From Armatimonadota bacterium (GTDB lineage Bacteria; Armatimonadota; Chthonomonadetes; Chthonomonadales; CAJBBX01): DNA of 64,000 nucleotides. The notes beneath the pieces are model-generated. The model ran no database searches, was not told the DNA's origin, and worked only from the letters and a program-made list of their open reading frames with translations. Position numbers and translations under genes: made by a program. The stretch lies in assembly GCA_026392115.1 (NCBI GenBank), contig JAPLCQ010000087.1, forward strand, positions 1 to 64,000. The letters are read 5' to 3'. Positions 34,945-44,362 of the stretch are shown here, in pieces. Position 1 is the first letter of the stretch, and each line of letters begins with the position of its first letter.

Positions 34945-37203
34945 ATGATCACCTCGCCCATTCGCCGGTTGCGCCTCGGTCCGCGCCGGGCGTCGGTCGC
35001 GCTGTCGGCGCTGCCGGCTCTGGCCGCCCTTTCCACGGCTTCCGCCCAGACTCCCGCCTTGCGCACCAATCCGGCGCTGGGGCCCTTTCCGCTGGCCTCC
35101 GCGGTCGACTTCCGGTACCTGCTCGACGCTCCCGCCGGTAGACACGGTTTCGTGGCCTCCGGCAAGCCGGGCAAGGGCTTCATCTTCGGCGACGGCCGAC
35201 GCGCCCGGTTCTGGGGCGTCAACATCAGCGGCAAGAGCGTCTTCGTGCCGGAGGCCACCATCACGCGGGTGGCCGACGTGCTGGCACGTGCGGGCTGCAA
35301 CATGGTGCGGCTTGAGGCCATCGACTCCGTGGGCGGCCTCCTGGACGCGCCCAACGTCACCACGTCGCGGCGGCTGGACGAAGGCCGGCTCGCGCTGATC
35401 GACGCCTGGACCCACGAACTGCGGCGGCGGGGCATCTACTACTACTTCGACCTGCTCGACTTCCGGCAGTTCCGCGCCGACGATGGGGTGGCCTCCGTCG
35501 CGGAGGTGGGCCGGGCCGCGCGGCCCTACGCCTGCTTCGATCGGAGGCTGATCGCGCTGCAAAAGGAGTATGCCACGCAGCTCCTGACGCACCGGAACCC
35601 GCGCACAGGCTTGCGGTACGTCGATGACCCGGCGCTGGCGCTGGTGGAGGTCTGCAACGAGCATGGCCTGCTGATACGCCCCCAGGCGCTGGGCGCCCTG
35701 GCCGATCCCTACGCCGAGGCGCTGCAACGCCGATGGAACGGGTGGCTGCTGGCCCGTTACGGGAGCCGGGCCCGTATGCGATCGGCATGGGCCGCCGACG
35801 GCTCCGCCGCCTTGGCCGCCGGCGAGGACCCGGCCCTGGGCTCCGTCCGCCTGCCCGACCTGTCCGGCCCAGGCAGGGCGCGCGTGGCCGACGGCGTTCG
35901 GTTCTGCACCGCGACGCAGGCCGCCTACTTCGCCGAGATGCGCGGCCACCTGCGCTCCATCGGCCTGCGCGTGCCCGTGACGGCCACGGTCTCATCGGAC
36001 AGCGTGGCCGACGTCGAATCGACCAGTGCCATGGACTTCACGGCGGGCAACATCTACGCGGACCACCCGGTCTTCGCCGGACGCGACTGGCAGGGCGCGT
36101 TCCTGTTCAATGACGCGAACCCGCTCCGCGGCGCGTCTGCGTGGCACGCAGGGGCGGCGTTGGCCTCCCTGCGGTGGCGCGGCAAGCCTCTTGTGGTGCG
36201 CGAGTGGGCGACCGTCTGGCCGAATCGCTATCGATGCACCGCCGTTCCGGAGATGGCCGCCTACGCCGCGCTGCACGACGTGGACGCCGTGCTGCTCTTC
36301 GGGTACCAGATCGCGACCAAGCCGGAGGAGCTCTCCGACTTCGACCACCAGGCCGATCCCGCCGTCTGGGGTCTCTTCGGCCATGGCGCGGCGGCCTTCC
36401 TTCGGCCCGGTGCGCAGGCGCCCGGCAGCGTGCGCGTCATCCACTCGGCCGAGCGCTTGGCCGCCTGGCCCTGCACCGTCAGCGACGTGCATCGTGCGGG
36501 GTGGTTCGGTGGGGTCGACAACCGGGTCGGTACGGCCGCGGCCGTCGCCCCGACTCGCGCGACACGGGCCGAGGCGGGCATGCGCGGCGCCGTGAAGGCG
36601 CTGATCCCCGGCTACGCTCCGGACCGGCTCGCGACAGCCGCCGAGGGCGTCTACATCGCGCTTGGCGGCGGGGTTGTGCGGAACGCGTCGGCGGGCCGGA
36701 TGCGAACAGAGACGCCCGTGTCGGCATCGCTCGCGGGAGAGATGACCGCCGGCGCGGGCCACGAGTTTGGACCGTGGCGGCTCAAGACCGGCAGCCCGGT
36801 CGCGGCTCTGATGGCCACCAGCCTGGACGGCAAGCCCTTCGCGATGTCGCGCCACTATACCGTGAAGATGGTGACCCAGGCCGTCAACACCGGGCAACGC
36901 ATGGAGCCCGCCGCGGCAGGCGCCCCGGCACGGTACCGCATCGCCGACTGGGGGAGGCCGCCCGTGGTCACGCAGGGCCGCGCCTCGGAGACGGCCACCA
37001 TCCTCACGCTTCACGGGCGGGCCCTGCTGAGCCTGGGTATGGTGGACGGCACATGGGAACTGGTCGTGCGCGACGGTCGGGCCGGCCTCCTCTGCGACAC
37101 CGGCGGCATCAGCGGCACGCTCTTCGGAACCCCGATCACCACCGTGGCCGACCAGTTCGTGACGGCGCCCGCAACGCCCCAGCCCCGAAAGGCGAGCCCA
37201 TGA
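34945..37203 (+). CDS. Secreted TIM-barrel glycoside hydrolase (GH5/GH42-like clan A)
   Basis: A 752-residue protein with an N-terminal basic segment and signal peptide (about residues 1-33, ending STASAQ). The barrel starts about residue 60 (FWGVNISGKSVFVPE). The acid/base Glu is probably that of LVEVCNEHGLL near residue 239 and the nucleophile that of LVVREWATVWPN near residue 420, the clan GH-A pattern. The last 200 residues form beta-rich domains. The polysaccharide substrate is unknown. The TGA overlaps the dapF start (ATGA), an odd pairing of a secreted glycosidase with a cytoplasmic amino-acid enzyme. Confidence 0.78.
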   Translation: MITSPIRRLRLGPRRASVALSALPALAALSTASAQTPALRTNPALGPFPLASAVDFRYLLDAPAGRHGFVASGKPGKGFIFGDGRRARFWGVNISGKSVFVPEATITRVADVLARAGCNMVRLEAIDSVGGLLDAPNVTTSRRLDEGRLALIDAWTHELRRRGIYYYFDLLDFRQFRADDGVASVAEVGRAARPYACFDRRLIALQKEYATQLLTHRNPRTGLRYVDDPALALVEVCNEHGLLIRPQALGALADPYAEALQRRWNGWLLARYGSRARMRSAWAADGSAALAAGEDPALGSVRLPDLSGPGRARVADGVRFCTATQAAYFAEMRGHLRSIGLRVPVTATVSSDSVADVESTSAMDFTAGNIYADHPVFAGRDWQGAFLFNDANPLRGASAWHAGAALASLRWRGKPLVVREWATVWPNRYRCTAVPEMAAYAALHDVDAVLLFGYQIATKPEELSDFDHQADPAVWGLFGHGAAAFLRPGAQAPGSVRVIHSAERLAAWPCTVSDVHRAGWFGGVDNRVGTAAAVAPTRATRAEAGMRGAVKALIPGYAPDRLATAAEGVYIALGGGVVRNASAGRMRTETPVSASLAGEMTAGAGHEFGPWRLKTGSPVAALMATSLDGKPFAMSRHYTVKMVTQAVNTGQRMEPAAAGAPARYRIADWGRPPVVTQGRASETATILTLHGRALLSLGMVDGTWELVVRDGRAGLLCDTGGISGTLFGTPITTVADQFVTAPATPQPRKASP

Positions 37204-38063
37204 GACGCAGCCATCGATCCATTCCGTTCACCAAGATGCAGGGAGCAGGCAACGACTTCGTGGTGGTGGACGGCCGAGGCGTCCGCGGCGTCGACTGGTC
37301 GAGCCTCGCGCCGGAGATGTGCGACCGCCACACCGGCATCGGCTCCGACGGCCTGCTGGTGGTGGACGGCGCCAGACGCGCCGACGCGGCCATGCGCATG
37401 TACAACCCGGACGGCACGCCCGACGTCTGCGGCAACGGCCTTCGGTGCATCGCCCGTTTCATCGCCGAGCGCGATCCCGAGGCAATGGAGCGCGCCCGGC
37501 AGGGCCTCCTGCGCATCTGCACCATGGCAGGGGTCCGCCAGGCTCAGCTGCTGCCGACGCCGGAGGGCCTGCGCGTGGGCGTGACCATGGGCAAGCCCGT
37601 CTTTGAGCCCGGGCGCGTGCCGGTGATGGCTCCGGGCCCCCGTGTGCTGGATTACGACCTCGAGACGGCCGCCGGGCCGATCACCATCAGCGCGCTCTCC
37701 ACGGGATCGACCCACGCCGTCACATTCGTGGACCAGCTCCCCGACGACAGCCGTTTCGGAGCGGTGAGCCCGTTGGTGGAGCGCCACGCCGTCTTCCCGG
37801 CCCGCACCAGCGTCATGTGGGCGCGGGTGATGGACCGATCCACGATCCACGTGCGGATATGGGAGCGCGGCGTGGGCGAAACGCTGGCCTGCGGCACGGG
37901 CGCCTGCGCCGCGGCCGTGTCGGCGATCCTGCGGGGCGATGCCGACGGCGCGGTGGATGTGGTGAGCCGCGGAGGGGTCATCCACGTGGAGTGGGCGCCC
38001 GGCGGGGCCATGCGGCAGACGGGGGGCGCGGAGACGGTCTTCGAGGGCGTCTACACCACCTGA
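37200..38063 (+). CDS. dapF: Diaminopimelate epimerase
   Basis: A 287-residue PLP-independent racemase of lysine and peptidoglycan synthesis that converts LL- to meso-diaminopimelate. The two catalytic cysteines are Cys77 in YNPDGTPDVCGNGLRC and Cys231 in ETLACGTGACAAA. The N-terminal PFTKMQGAGNDFVVVDG is canonical. It overlaps the glycosidase stop by four bases, so it is probably read by coupled translation. It is convergent with dprA, 7 bases apart. Confidence 0.95.
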   Translation: MRRSHRSIPFTKMQGAGNDFVVVDGRGVRGVDWSSLAPEMCDRHTGIGSDGLLVVDGARRADAAMRMYNPDGTPDVCGNGLRCIARFIAERDPEAMERARQGLLRICTMAGVRQAQLLPTPEGLRVGVTMGKPVFEPGRVPVMAPGPRVLDYDLETAAGPITISALSTGSTHAVTFVDQLPDDSRFGAVSPLVERHAVFPARTSVMWARVMDRSTIHVRIWERGVGETLACGTGACAAAVSAILRGDADGAVDVVSRGGVIHVEWAPGGAMRQTGGAETVFEGVYTT

Positions 38064-38070
38064 CCGACCC

Positions 38071-39156
38071 TCAGAGCACGCGGACGTAGGTGTTGCCCGG
38101 CAGGCGGCGCACGTGGCCCGACAGCTCGAGCATCGTCAGCTCCACCGCCAGCTCGGACGAGGGCAGCGCCAGCTCGGACGCCAGTCCGTCGACGTGCTGC
38201 GGGCTGAGGCTCAGCGCCTCCAACACGCGCCGACGCGAGGGGGCCATCTCCGTCAAGGGAACGGTGGCCCTCTGGCCGGGCTCCTGGACGCGGATGTTCA
38301 GGGCCAGCAGCACGTCGTCGGCCGACTGGATGAGCAGAGCGCCGTCGCGGATCAGGTCATTCGTGCCTCGCGAGAAGGGCCTGTCCACGTTCCCCGGGAT
38401 CGCCATCACGGTCTTGCCCTGGTCGGCCGCCTGTTGCGCGGTGATGAGGGCTCCGCTCTGCAGCCCGGCCTCCACCACCAGCAGGCCCATGCCCAGGGCG
38501 CTGATGATCCGGTTGCGCTGGGGAAAGTGCCACGGCTCCGGCCCGGAACCCAGCGGGAACTCGGTGAGCAGCGCCCCCTTGCCTTCGCCGACGATGCGCT
38601 CGAACATCGGGATGTTGTCCTGCGGGTAGTCGCGGTCCAGCCCGCACCCCAGCACCGCGAGCGTGCGTCCGCCGGCATCCAGCGCGGCCCTGTGCGCGGC
38701 GGCGTCGATGCCGATGGCCCCGCCGCTGACGACGGTGAGCCCCGCCGCCGCCACGTCGCCGACGATGGTCTTCGTGACGGCCCTGCCGTAGGGGCTGGCA
38801 TGCCGCGAGCCGACCACGGCCACCGCGAAGCGGTCGCGTTCGTCCAGCTCGCCCCGCATGAAGAGGATGGGCGGGGCGTCGTCCAGTTCGCGGAGCGCTT
38901 CGGGATAGTCGGCGTCCTGGATCGTGAGCAGGCTTGCGCCGAGTGCGCGGAAGCGGTTGAGATCGGACTCCGTGGGCGCGTGGCGGGGATCGCGGAGCTT
39001 GGTCAGCGTCGTCAGGTGGATGCCGGAAATGTCTGCCAGAGCGTCGAGGTCGGCGTCCAGGATGGCCTCGGGGGAGCCGAACTCCTCCAGCAGGAGGCGC
39101 AGGCGCCGGGCGGGAAGCTGCACGTTGGCCAGGCGGATCCAGTGCTCAAGCGACAT
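38071..39156 (-). CDS. dprA: DNA-processing protein DprA
   Basis: A 361-residue protein that loads RecA on incoming single-stranded DNA during natural transformation. The Rossmann-like DprA core contains VVGSRHASPYGRAV, VVSGGAIGIDAAAHRAAL, EFPLGSGPEPWHFPQRNRII and GNVDRPFSRGTNDLI; an N-terminal helix-hairpin region (LARISGIH-like DALADISGIHL) and a C-terminal winged-helix segment (LSPQHVDGLASELALPSSEL) complete the usual three domains. Together with the pilins it hints at, but does not prove, competence. Confidence 0.95.
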   Translation of the reverse strand: MSLEHWIRLANVQLPARRLRLLLEEFGSPEAILDADLDALADISGIHLTTLTKLRDPRHAPTESDLNRFRALGASLLTIQDADYPEALRELDDAPPILFMRGELDERDRFAVAVVGSRHASPYGRAVTKTIVGDVAAAGLTVVSGGAIGIDAAAHRAALDAGGRTLAVLGCGLDRDYPQDNIPMFERIVGEGKGALLTEFPLGSGPEPWHFPQRNRIISALGMGLLVVEAGLQSGALITAQQAADQGKTVMAIPGNVDRPFSRGTNDLIRDGALLIQSADDVLLALNIRVQEPGQRATVPLTEMAPSRRRVLEALSLSPQHVDGLASELALPSSELAVELTMLELSGHVRRLPGNTYVRVL

Positions 39157-39184
39157 GGTTGTGCCGATCAGGCTCCTGATGTGC

Positions 39185-39216
39185 CGACAGGCGTGAGATG
39201 GCTCTCACGCCTGTCG
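39185..39216 (-). terminator. Hairpin after the Gly-rich propeller gene
   Basis: CGACAGGCGTGAGA (39185-39198) and TCTCACGCCTGTCG (39203-39216) form a perfect 14-bp stem with loop TGGC, between the propeller gene and dprA on the minus strand. No T-run. Confidence 0.65.
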
Positions 39217-39242
39217 AGTTCGACGGGATTCAGGCCGCGCGG

Positions 39243-40967
39243 TTAGCCGCCGCCCATCCCCATGTTGCGTCCGCCGCCGCGGCCCGAGCCGCGACCGCCC
39301 CTGCCGCCGCTACCCGAACCGGAGCCCATGCCGGGCATGCCCGAGCCGCCGGGGCCGCCGCGCGTGCCGCCCATGCCGCCCATGCCGCCGGGTCCCATGT
39401 TGTTCGTCTGGTCGGTGGCCTTCTTGCGGGGCCGCTTGGCCACGGAGTTGTCCACCGTGAACGACCAGGTCTTATTCACCATGTTGCCGGCCCAGTCCGC
39501 GGCCGAGATGGTCACCGTGTGGCGACCGTCGGGCAGCGGGCGAACCAGGGCCGCGGTGGTGGGCTCGGGCGTGTCATAGGTGACGGTCGCGTAGCGAAGG
39601 TCGAAGTGGTAACCGGGCTTGTCCTCGTTCTCTTTGCCGTCGGGACGCCGGACGATGCCGTCGCCGTCGATGAGGACGCGGACGGTGGAGGGGTTCACAC
39701 CGGAACCGACGTCGGCGATCTTGGCCTCGAAGCGGATCGGCGGGTTGCCGTTGATGACGACGCCCATGTCGGGCTCCAGGACCGTCACATCCGGCGGCAG
39801 CGAATCCAGCGCGCCCGTTCGGAAGCAGGCCAGCGAGCCGTCATCGGAGAGGACCAGCAGCTTGTCGTCGGTCACCACGGGGGTGGCGGCAACGTTGGTC
39901 CAGGTCGGTAGGGCGTCCGGATCGGTCGTCGCGGGCTGGGTGGTGTAGAGCCACTTGCTGGCGCCCGTGTTGCCGTCGATGACGTAGACCGCGCCCAGCA
40001 CGGTGCCCACGACGAGCATATCGCCGGAGACCGCGGGAGAGGCCAGGACGTCGTACTCCAATTGCGGCGCGGCCTTCCAGCGGGGCCGGCCCAAGCGGGG
40101 CTCGAAGCTGTAGAGGCGGCTGTCGCGGGTGATGACATACGCGCCCAGGTCGTTCACGACCGGGCTGCAGGCGATGTCGTTGGGCAGCATCTGCGTCCAC
40201 CGCAGCGAGAGGTTGCGGCTGGAGAAGCAGTAGAGCGTGGCGCCGGCCGCTACGTAGACGTTGTCGCCGTAGATGATCGGGGCCATGCCGAGGACGCTGC
40301 CTCCGAGCCGGACGGTGGCCCGCTGCTTGCCGCTGGCCGCGCCGACGGCATGCAGCACCTGGTCCAGCGAGAGCACGAAGACGAGCCCGTTGGCCACCGC
40401 GGGCGGAGCGGCCACCTCGTCGCCGGCGTTGTAGCCGCCGCGCCAGGTGGGCACTTCGTTGCCCGTGCGGGTATCGATGGCCCAGACGTGTCCGTCGGCG
40501 GAGCCGAAGTAGAGCACCCCGTCGGCCGCCACGGGCGACGAGCCGACCTGGCTGCGAGTGTCGAAGAGCCACTTGCCGTGCCCGTTGGCCGTCTGCAGCG
40601 CGTAGAGCTTGCCGTCCTCGGCGCCGGCATAGAGCATGTCGCCGACGATGACCGGCGTGGTGCGAATCCGGGTGCTCAGCGGCTGGTCTTCCGGATACTT
40701 CCACTTCATGGCGCCGGTCGCGATGTCGACGGCGTACATGCGGTCGCCGGAGGCGAAGTAGACCGTGTCGGCGTCGGCCACAGGCGAGGCCGGGTTATTC
40801 CCGTCACGGTTGGCCGTGTACTTCCAGTCCAGTGCCAGGGGCAGAGCCAGCTTGCCCGCGGCGTAGGCCGAGTTCGTAGATGCCGTCAGGGCCAGAAGGC
40901 CGGCGGCGGCAAGGAGGACCCGGGGCACCTTGGCGCTCGGCATACGTCGGCTGCGCGCGTGGAGCAT
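39243..40967 (-). CDS. PQQ-type beta-propeller protein with Gly/Met-rich C-terminal tail
   Basis: A 574-residue secreted protein. A signal peptide ends near SAYA. Eight or so blades of the kind ADTVYFASGDRMYAVDIATGAMKW and GVLYFGSADGHVWAIDTRTG cover about residues 45-385. A beta-sandwich (about 390-520; PDVTVLEPDMGVVINGNPPI, then HTVTISAADWAGNM) resembles an Ig/fibronectin-type module. The last 50 residues are almost only Gly, Met, Arg, Ser and Pro (GGMGGMGGTRGGPGGSGMPG), an extreme low-complexity tail of unknown use. The start at 40967 has a GGGGG ribosome site. Confidence 0.85.
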   Translation of the reverse strand: MLHARSRRMPSAKVPRVLLAAAGLLALTASTNSAYAAGKLALPLALDWKYTANRDGNNPASPVADADTVYFASGDRMYAVDIATGAMKWKYPEDQPLSTRIRTTPVIVGDMLYAGAEDGKLYALQTANGHGKWLFDTRSQVGSSPVAADGVLYFGSADGHVWAIDTRTGNEVPTWRGGYNAGDEVAAPPAVANGLVFVLSLDQVLHAVGAASGKQRATVRLGGSVLGMAPIIYGDNVYVAAGATLYCFSSRNLSLRWTQMLPNDIACSPVVNDLGAYVITRDSRLYSFEPRLGRPRWKAAPQLEYDVLASPAVSGDMLVVGTVLGAVYVIDGNTGASKWLYTTQPATTDPDALPTWTNVAATPVVTDDKLLVLSDDGSLACFRTGALDSLPPDVTVLEPDMGVVINGNPPIRFEAKIADVGSGVNPSTVRVLIDGDGIVRRPDGKENEDKPGYHFDLRYATVTYDTPEPTTAALVRPLPDGRHTVTISAADWAGNMVNKTWSFTVDNSVAKRPRKKATDQTNNMGPGGMGGMGGTRGGPGGSGMPGMGSGSGSGGRGGRGSGRGGGRNMGMGGG

Positions 40968-41087
40968 AGCTATCGCACCCCCTGTTTCGTTCGAGAAAGT
41001 GTCTGGGCAGGGACGGCTCGTTCACTCTACACGGGGTTGGACGTGCGCAATCCCGGGACAGTGACCCAATCATCGGCAAGTATAGCG

Positions 41088-41105
41088 GACAGGTGGGGAC
41101 CTGTC
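41088..41105 (-). terminator. Short hairpin overlapping the glycosyltransferase stop
   Basis: GACAGGT (41088-41094) and ACCTGTC (41099-41105) with loop GGGG; the right arm overlaps the stop codon at 41104. Weak terminator candidate. Confidence 0.35.
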
Positions 41106-41997
41106 AAGCTTGAGGGCGGCTTCCGCGCCCAACGCTTCGCAGGCGACGCTTGACGGCGGAGCCCGCATGGAGCATTACGTTCTTGCAGAGCCCCAGCGCG
41201 ATGACGCCCAGGACCGCCGCGGCGGCCGCCGGACCGCCCGTCTTCCGGTAGTAGAGGAGCTGGCTCTTGAGCAGTTGCTCGGTCATCCGCCGGCTCGACT
41301 GCCGAACGCTCCCCATCCAGTGATGGACCACCTGGACGTCGGGAAGGTACCGCACCGACCAGCCGGCCCGGCGCAAGCGCCAGCACCACTCCACGTCCTC
41401 GTAGAACATGAAGAAGCGTTCGTCGAGCAGGCCCACCTGCTGCGCCGCCTCCGCCCGCACGAAGAGGCACGCGCCGGAGACCTGGTCCACCTCGGTCTCC
41501 ACGCCGAAGTCTTCGCGCCCGTGCTCCAGGGCCGTCGCGTAACGCCTGGGCGCCAGGCGCCGGAGGCCTGTGACGTGGAGGAACTCCCGCAGCGGCGTGG
41601 GGAAGCAGCCGCCGTTGCGCTGCAGCGATCCATCGGTGTTCAGCAGCATGGGTCCGCAAGCGCCCATGCGCGGGTCGGCATCCATGTGGGCAACCGCCAG
41701 CGCCAGCGAACCGGGGCGCGCCTCGGTGTCCGGGTTGAGGAGCAGCAGGTACCGCGCGCCGGCCTGCTCCAGCGCCTGGTTGTTGGCCCGGGCGAAGCCC
41801 ACGTTGCGGTCGTTGGCCACGATGCGGGTCTCGGGGAACTCCCGTGCGGCCATCTCGGGGCTGCCGTCGGCGGAGGCGTTGTCGATCAGCCGGACGGACG
41901 TGCGCAGGCCTTCCGCCGCCGCGGGCAGCGCCCGGAGGCAGTCGCGGAGCATGTCCCGCGTGTTGTAGCTCACGATCACGATGCAGAGGTCGTCCAT
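41104..41997 (-). CDS. Family 2 glycosyltransferase (rhamnosyltransferase-like)
   Basis: A 297-residue GT-A enzyme. The nucleotide-sugar site is CIVIVSYNTRDML and LIDNASADGS; the DxD-like LLLLNPDTEARPGSL; GACLFVRAEA and YEDVEWCWRLRRAGW complete the WbbL-type pattern. A hydrophobic stretch near the C-terminus (AAAAAVLGVIALGLC) may tether it to the inner membrane. It probably adds a sugar, such as rhamnose, to a lipid-linked glycan. No strong ribosome site lies before the ATG at 41997. It diverges from the metallopeptidase gene. Confidence 0.88.
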   Translation of the reverse strand: MDDLCIVIVSYNTRDMLRDCLRALPAAAEGLRTSVRLIDNASADGSPEMAAREFPETRIVANDRNVGFARANNQALEQAGARYLLLLNPDTEARPGSLALAVAHMDADPRMGACGPMLLNTDGSLQRNGGCFPTPLREFLHVTGLRRLAPRRYATALEHGREDFGVETEVDQVSGACLFVRAEAAQQVGLLDERFFMFYEDVEWCWRLRRAGWSVRYLPDVQVVHHWMGSVRQSSRRMTEQLLKSQLLYYRKTGGPAAAAAVLGVIALGLCKNVMLHAGSAVKRRLRSVGRGSRPQA

Positions 41998-42136
41998 GGC
42001 GCCGATCGCGGGCCCGGCTTCCGGGCGGGTGGAGATGGGCGAAGGATACCCCAGAGCGCCGGGAGCCTGCGGCCATGGGCCTCCGCTGGGGTAGTCTGAG
42101 TGCGCCGAAGACCGGCTGGGAGTGAACGGTGGGCCA

Positions 42137-42901
42137 ATGGGCGAGCTGAAAGACGGCGACTTGCTGCAGGTGGCGGGACACGAGTATCTGGTACGGATCG
42201 CCGCGTCGACGGGCCGCAAGGCGACCGCGCGGGTTCGGGGCGCCCAGATATTTGTCAGGGTGCCGTCCGCCGCCGAGCCGAACCTGCGCCGGACCATGCT
42301 TTCCGAGCTGGAGGCGAAGCTCCAAACCATGCTTTCCGACGGCCCGCCCGCCCAGAAGGGGATGCAGCCGCTGCAGTTCACGGACGGCCAGGTGGTGGAG
42401 GTTCTGGGCGTGAAGTACGCCGTGGCCGTCGCCCAGGGCGTCGGTACCGAGAGCCGCGGCACTTGGTACCGCGACTGGATTCGCGTCGAGTTGGCCGCGG
42501 GCCTCACCGCCGCCGAGCGGACCGAGCACACCGGCGCCCTGGTCCGGAGGCTCATCACGGCCAGGGCCCTGCCCATCGTGACCAAGCGCGTCCGTGAGCT
42601 GAACGACCTGCACTTCGGCGCAACGATCCGCCGCGTCATACTGCGGGACCAGTACTCCCGATGGGGCAGCTGCTCGGCCGCCGGGACCATCAGCCTGAAC
42701 TTCCGCCTGTTGTTCGCCCCGCCGTCGGTGCTGGACGCCATCATCGTACACGAACTGGCGCATACGCGGCACATGAACCACAGCCCCCAGTTCTGGGCCG
42801 TGGTGCGGCAGGCCATGCCCGACTATGACGCCGCCGAGCGGTGGCTGGTGGCCAACGCGGCGCGACTGGGCGTGCAGCGGCCCGACGATATCGAAGGATG
42901 A
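42137..42901 (+). CDS. YgjP-like (DUF45/M48-type) zinc metallopeptidase
   Basis: A 254-residue protein of the YgjP/WLM-like family. The zinc site is HELAH (residues 205-209) in VLDAIIVHELAHTRHMNHSP with a third His at about 215; the upstream YSRWGSCSAAGTISLNFRLL is the family signature. No signal peptide, so cytoplasmic. The family's substrate is unknown. I prefer the ATG at 42137; a GTG five codons earlier also fits the frame. Confidence 0.85.
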   Translation: MGELKDGDLLQVAGHEYLVRIAASTGRKATARVRGAQIFVRVPSAAEPNLRRTMLSELEAKLQTMLSDGPPAQKGMQPLQFTDGQVVEVLGVKYAVAVAQGVGTESRGTWYRDWIRVELAAGLTAAERTEHTGALVRRLITARALPIVTKRVRELNDLHFGATIRRVILRDQYSRWGSCSAAGTISLNFRLLFAPPSVLDAIIVHELAHTRHMNHSPQFWAVVRQAMPDYDAAERWLVANAARLGVQRPDDIEG

Positions 42902-42966
42902 GGACGGAGCGCCTCCGCCGGGCCTGGAGGCGGCTCCGTGACGCCATACCCAAGAGGAGAGCGACC

Positions 42967-44073
42967 ATGAAGCGAGTCGTCATCGAGGCGGGCCGACACG
43001 CCCGCGCGGCGTGCCCCGTGGTGGCGCCCTGGGACGGCGCGGCGCCGCCTGGCCTGGCCGCCGAGGGGCTTCTGACCGCCGCGCAGGCGCACGACCAGGG
43101 TCTCGCCTTCGTCCTGCCGACGTTGGCCGCGGAGAGCCGCGCGGCCCTGGAGGCCGCGCCCGCCGCGCCGCCCGGTTCGGGCGTCTCGCTCACCGACAAC
43201 GGCAAGCAGGTCGACGTGGAGATCGGCGGCCGGCTCTTCACCGCCTACCGCTACGGCGACGTGCCGTCGCGGCCCTACCTCTGGCCCGTGATGGCCCCCG
43301 GCGAGGTCCAGGCCACGCGCGCCTACCCCATGATCCCGGACGTCGCCGGCGAAACCCACGACCACAAGCACCACCGCTCCATGTACTTCGCCTACGGCGA
43401 CGTGAACGGCGTCGACAACTGGAGCGAGGAGCCCGGCCACGGCCGCACCGAGCACCGGACCATCGACCGCCTGATCTCCGGCCCGGTCTACGGCCTGCTG
43501 GAGACCACCTCGGACTGGTTGAGCGCCGCCGGCGAACACGTCCTGCGGCAGAAGCTGGCCCTCACCTTCTGGAACACCGGGGCCGACCTGCGGATGGTCG
43601 ACGTCGACCTGCGCCTCAAGGCCGACACCGGTGACGTGCGCTTCGGCGATACCAAGGAGGGCGGCCTCATCAGCTTCCGGGTCGCCTCGTCCATGGACGT
43701 GCCCCGGGGCGGCAAGATCGAGAACTCGTGGGGAGGCGTCAACGAGCCCGAGAACTGGGGCCTCGCGGCGCACTGGTGCGACTACAGCGGCGTGGCCGAG
43801 GGCAAGGCCATCGGCATCTGCGTCATGGACCACCCGGACAGCTTCCGATACCCCACCTATTGGCACGTGCGCGACTACGGCCTCTTCACCGCCAACCCCT
43901 TCGCCCTGAACGACTACACCCAGGGGCGCAAGGAGGGGAGCCACCTCCTGAAGCAGGGCGAGACGCTGCGCTTCCGCTACCGCGCGATCATCCACGCCGG
44001 CGACGCCGGGGCGGTGGACGCCCGGGCGCGTTACCTGGACTTCGTGGCCCCGCCGCGGGCCGCGGGGGAGTAG
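42967..44073 (+). CDS. DUF6807 (PmoA-like) family protein
   Basis: A 368-residue beta-rich protein. The region RPYLWPVMAPGEVQATRAYP and HDHKHHRSMYFAYGDVNGVD is characteristic of DUF6807, formerly named PmoA, whose fold resembles sugar mutarotases. His-rich HDHKHH may bind a metal or sugar. The old name methane oxygenase is misleading. The start is set by AGGAGAG. It is followed after 4 bases by a small gene, and members are often near glycoside-degradation genes, as here. Confidence 0.85.
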   Translation: MKRVVIEAGRHARAACPVVAPWDGAAPPGLAAEGLLTAAQAHDQGLAFVLPTLAAESRAALEAAPAAPPGSGVSLTDNGKQVDVEIGGRLFTAYRYGDVPSRPYLWPVMAPGEVQATRAYPMIPDVAGETHDHKHHRSMYFAYGDVNGVDNWSEEPGHGRTEHRTIDRLISGPVYGLLETTSDWLSAAGEHVLRQKLALTFWNTGADLRMVDVDLRLKADTGDVRFGDTKEGGLISFRVASSMDVPRGGKIENSWGGVNEPENWGLAAHWCDYSGVAEGKAIGICVMDHPDSFRYPTYWHVRDYGLFTANPFALNDYTQGRKEGSHLLKQGETLRFRYRAIIHAGDAGAVDARARYLDFVAPPRAAGE

Positions 44074-44077
44074 GCGA

Positions 44078-44362
44078 GTGAAAGTGCGCGTACGGCTCCG
44101 GGCCAAGGAGCAGACTCTGGAGGGCGTCTTCACCGGGGCCAACGCCGAGCAGGTGGTGGGCGCGATCCAACGCGAGGCGGCGAACCGTGCCGGGCTGCTC
44201 GTGCGCATGGCCATCATGGCCCTGTCGCCGCTCGCCTTCGCCCGCGAGGCCGTCCGGCTCCACAACGAGCAGTCCGGCGCGCGTCACCCGCTCCCGAACT
44301 CCTGCGCCGAGTTCCTTCAGGCCGCCATCGGAGCCGGCCTGGCGGAAGTTCTCGAACCATGA
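44078..44362 (+). CDS. Small conserved-looking protein, unknown
   Basis: A 94-residue protein starting at GTG 44078 with GGGGGAG upstream. The N-terminal MKVRVRLRAKEQTLEGVFTG has a beta-strand pattern, and the remainder a helical one. No family recognised. Its TGA overlaps the ATG of the next gene (44359) and it starts 4 bases after the DUF6807 gene, so it is translated as part of this unit. Confidence 0.6.
   Translation: MKVRVRLRAKEQTLEGVFTGANAEQVVGAIQREAANRAGLLVRMAIMALSPLAFAREAVRLHNEQSGARHPLPNSCAEFLQAAIGAGLAEVLEP

Noticed and set aside
42967-44073. Methane oxygenase function for the PmoA-like protein
   Set aside because: The PmoA name of this family is an old annotation error; there is no resemblance to particulate methane monooxygenase and no membrane helix.
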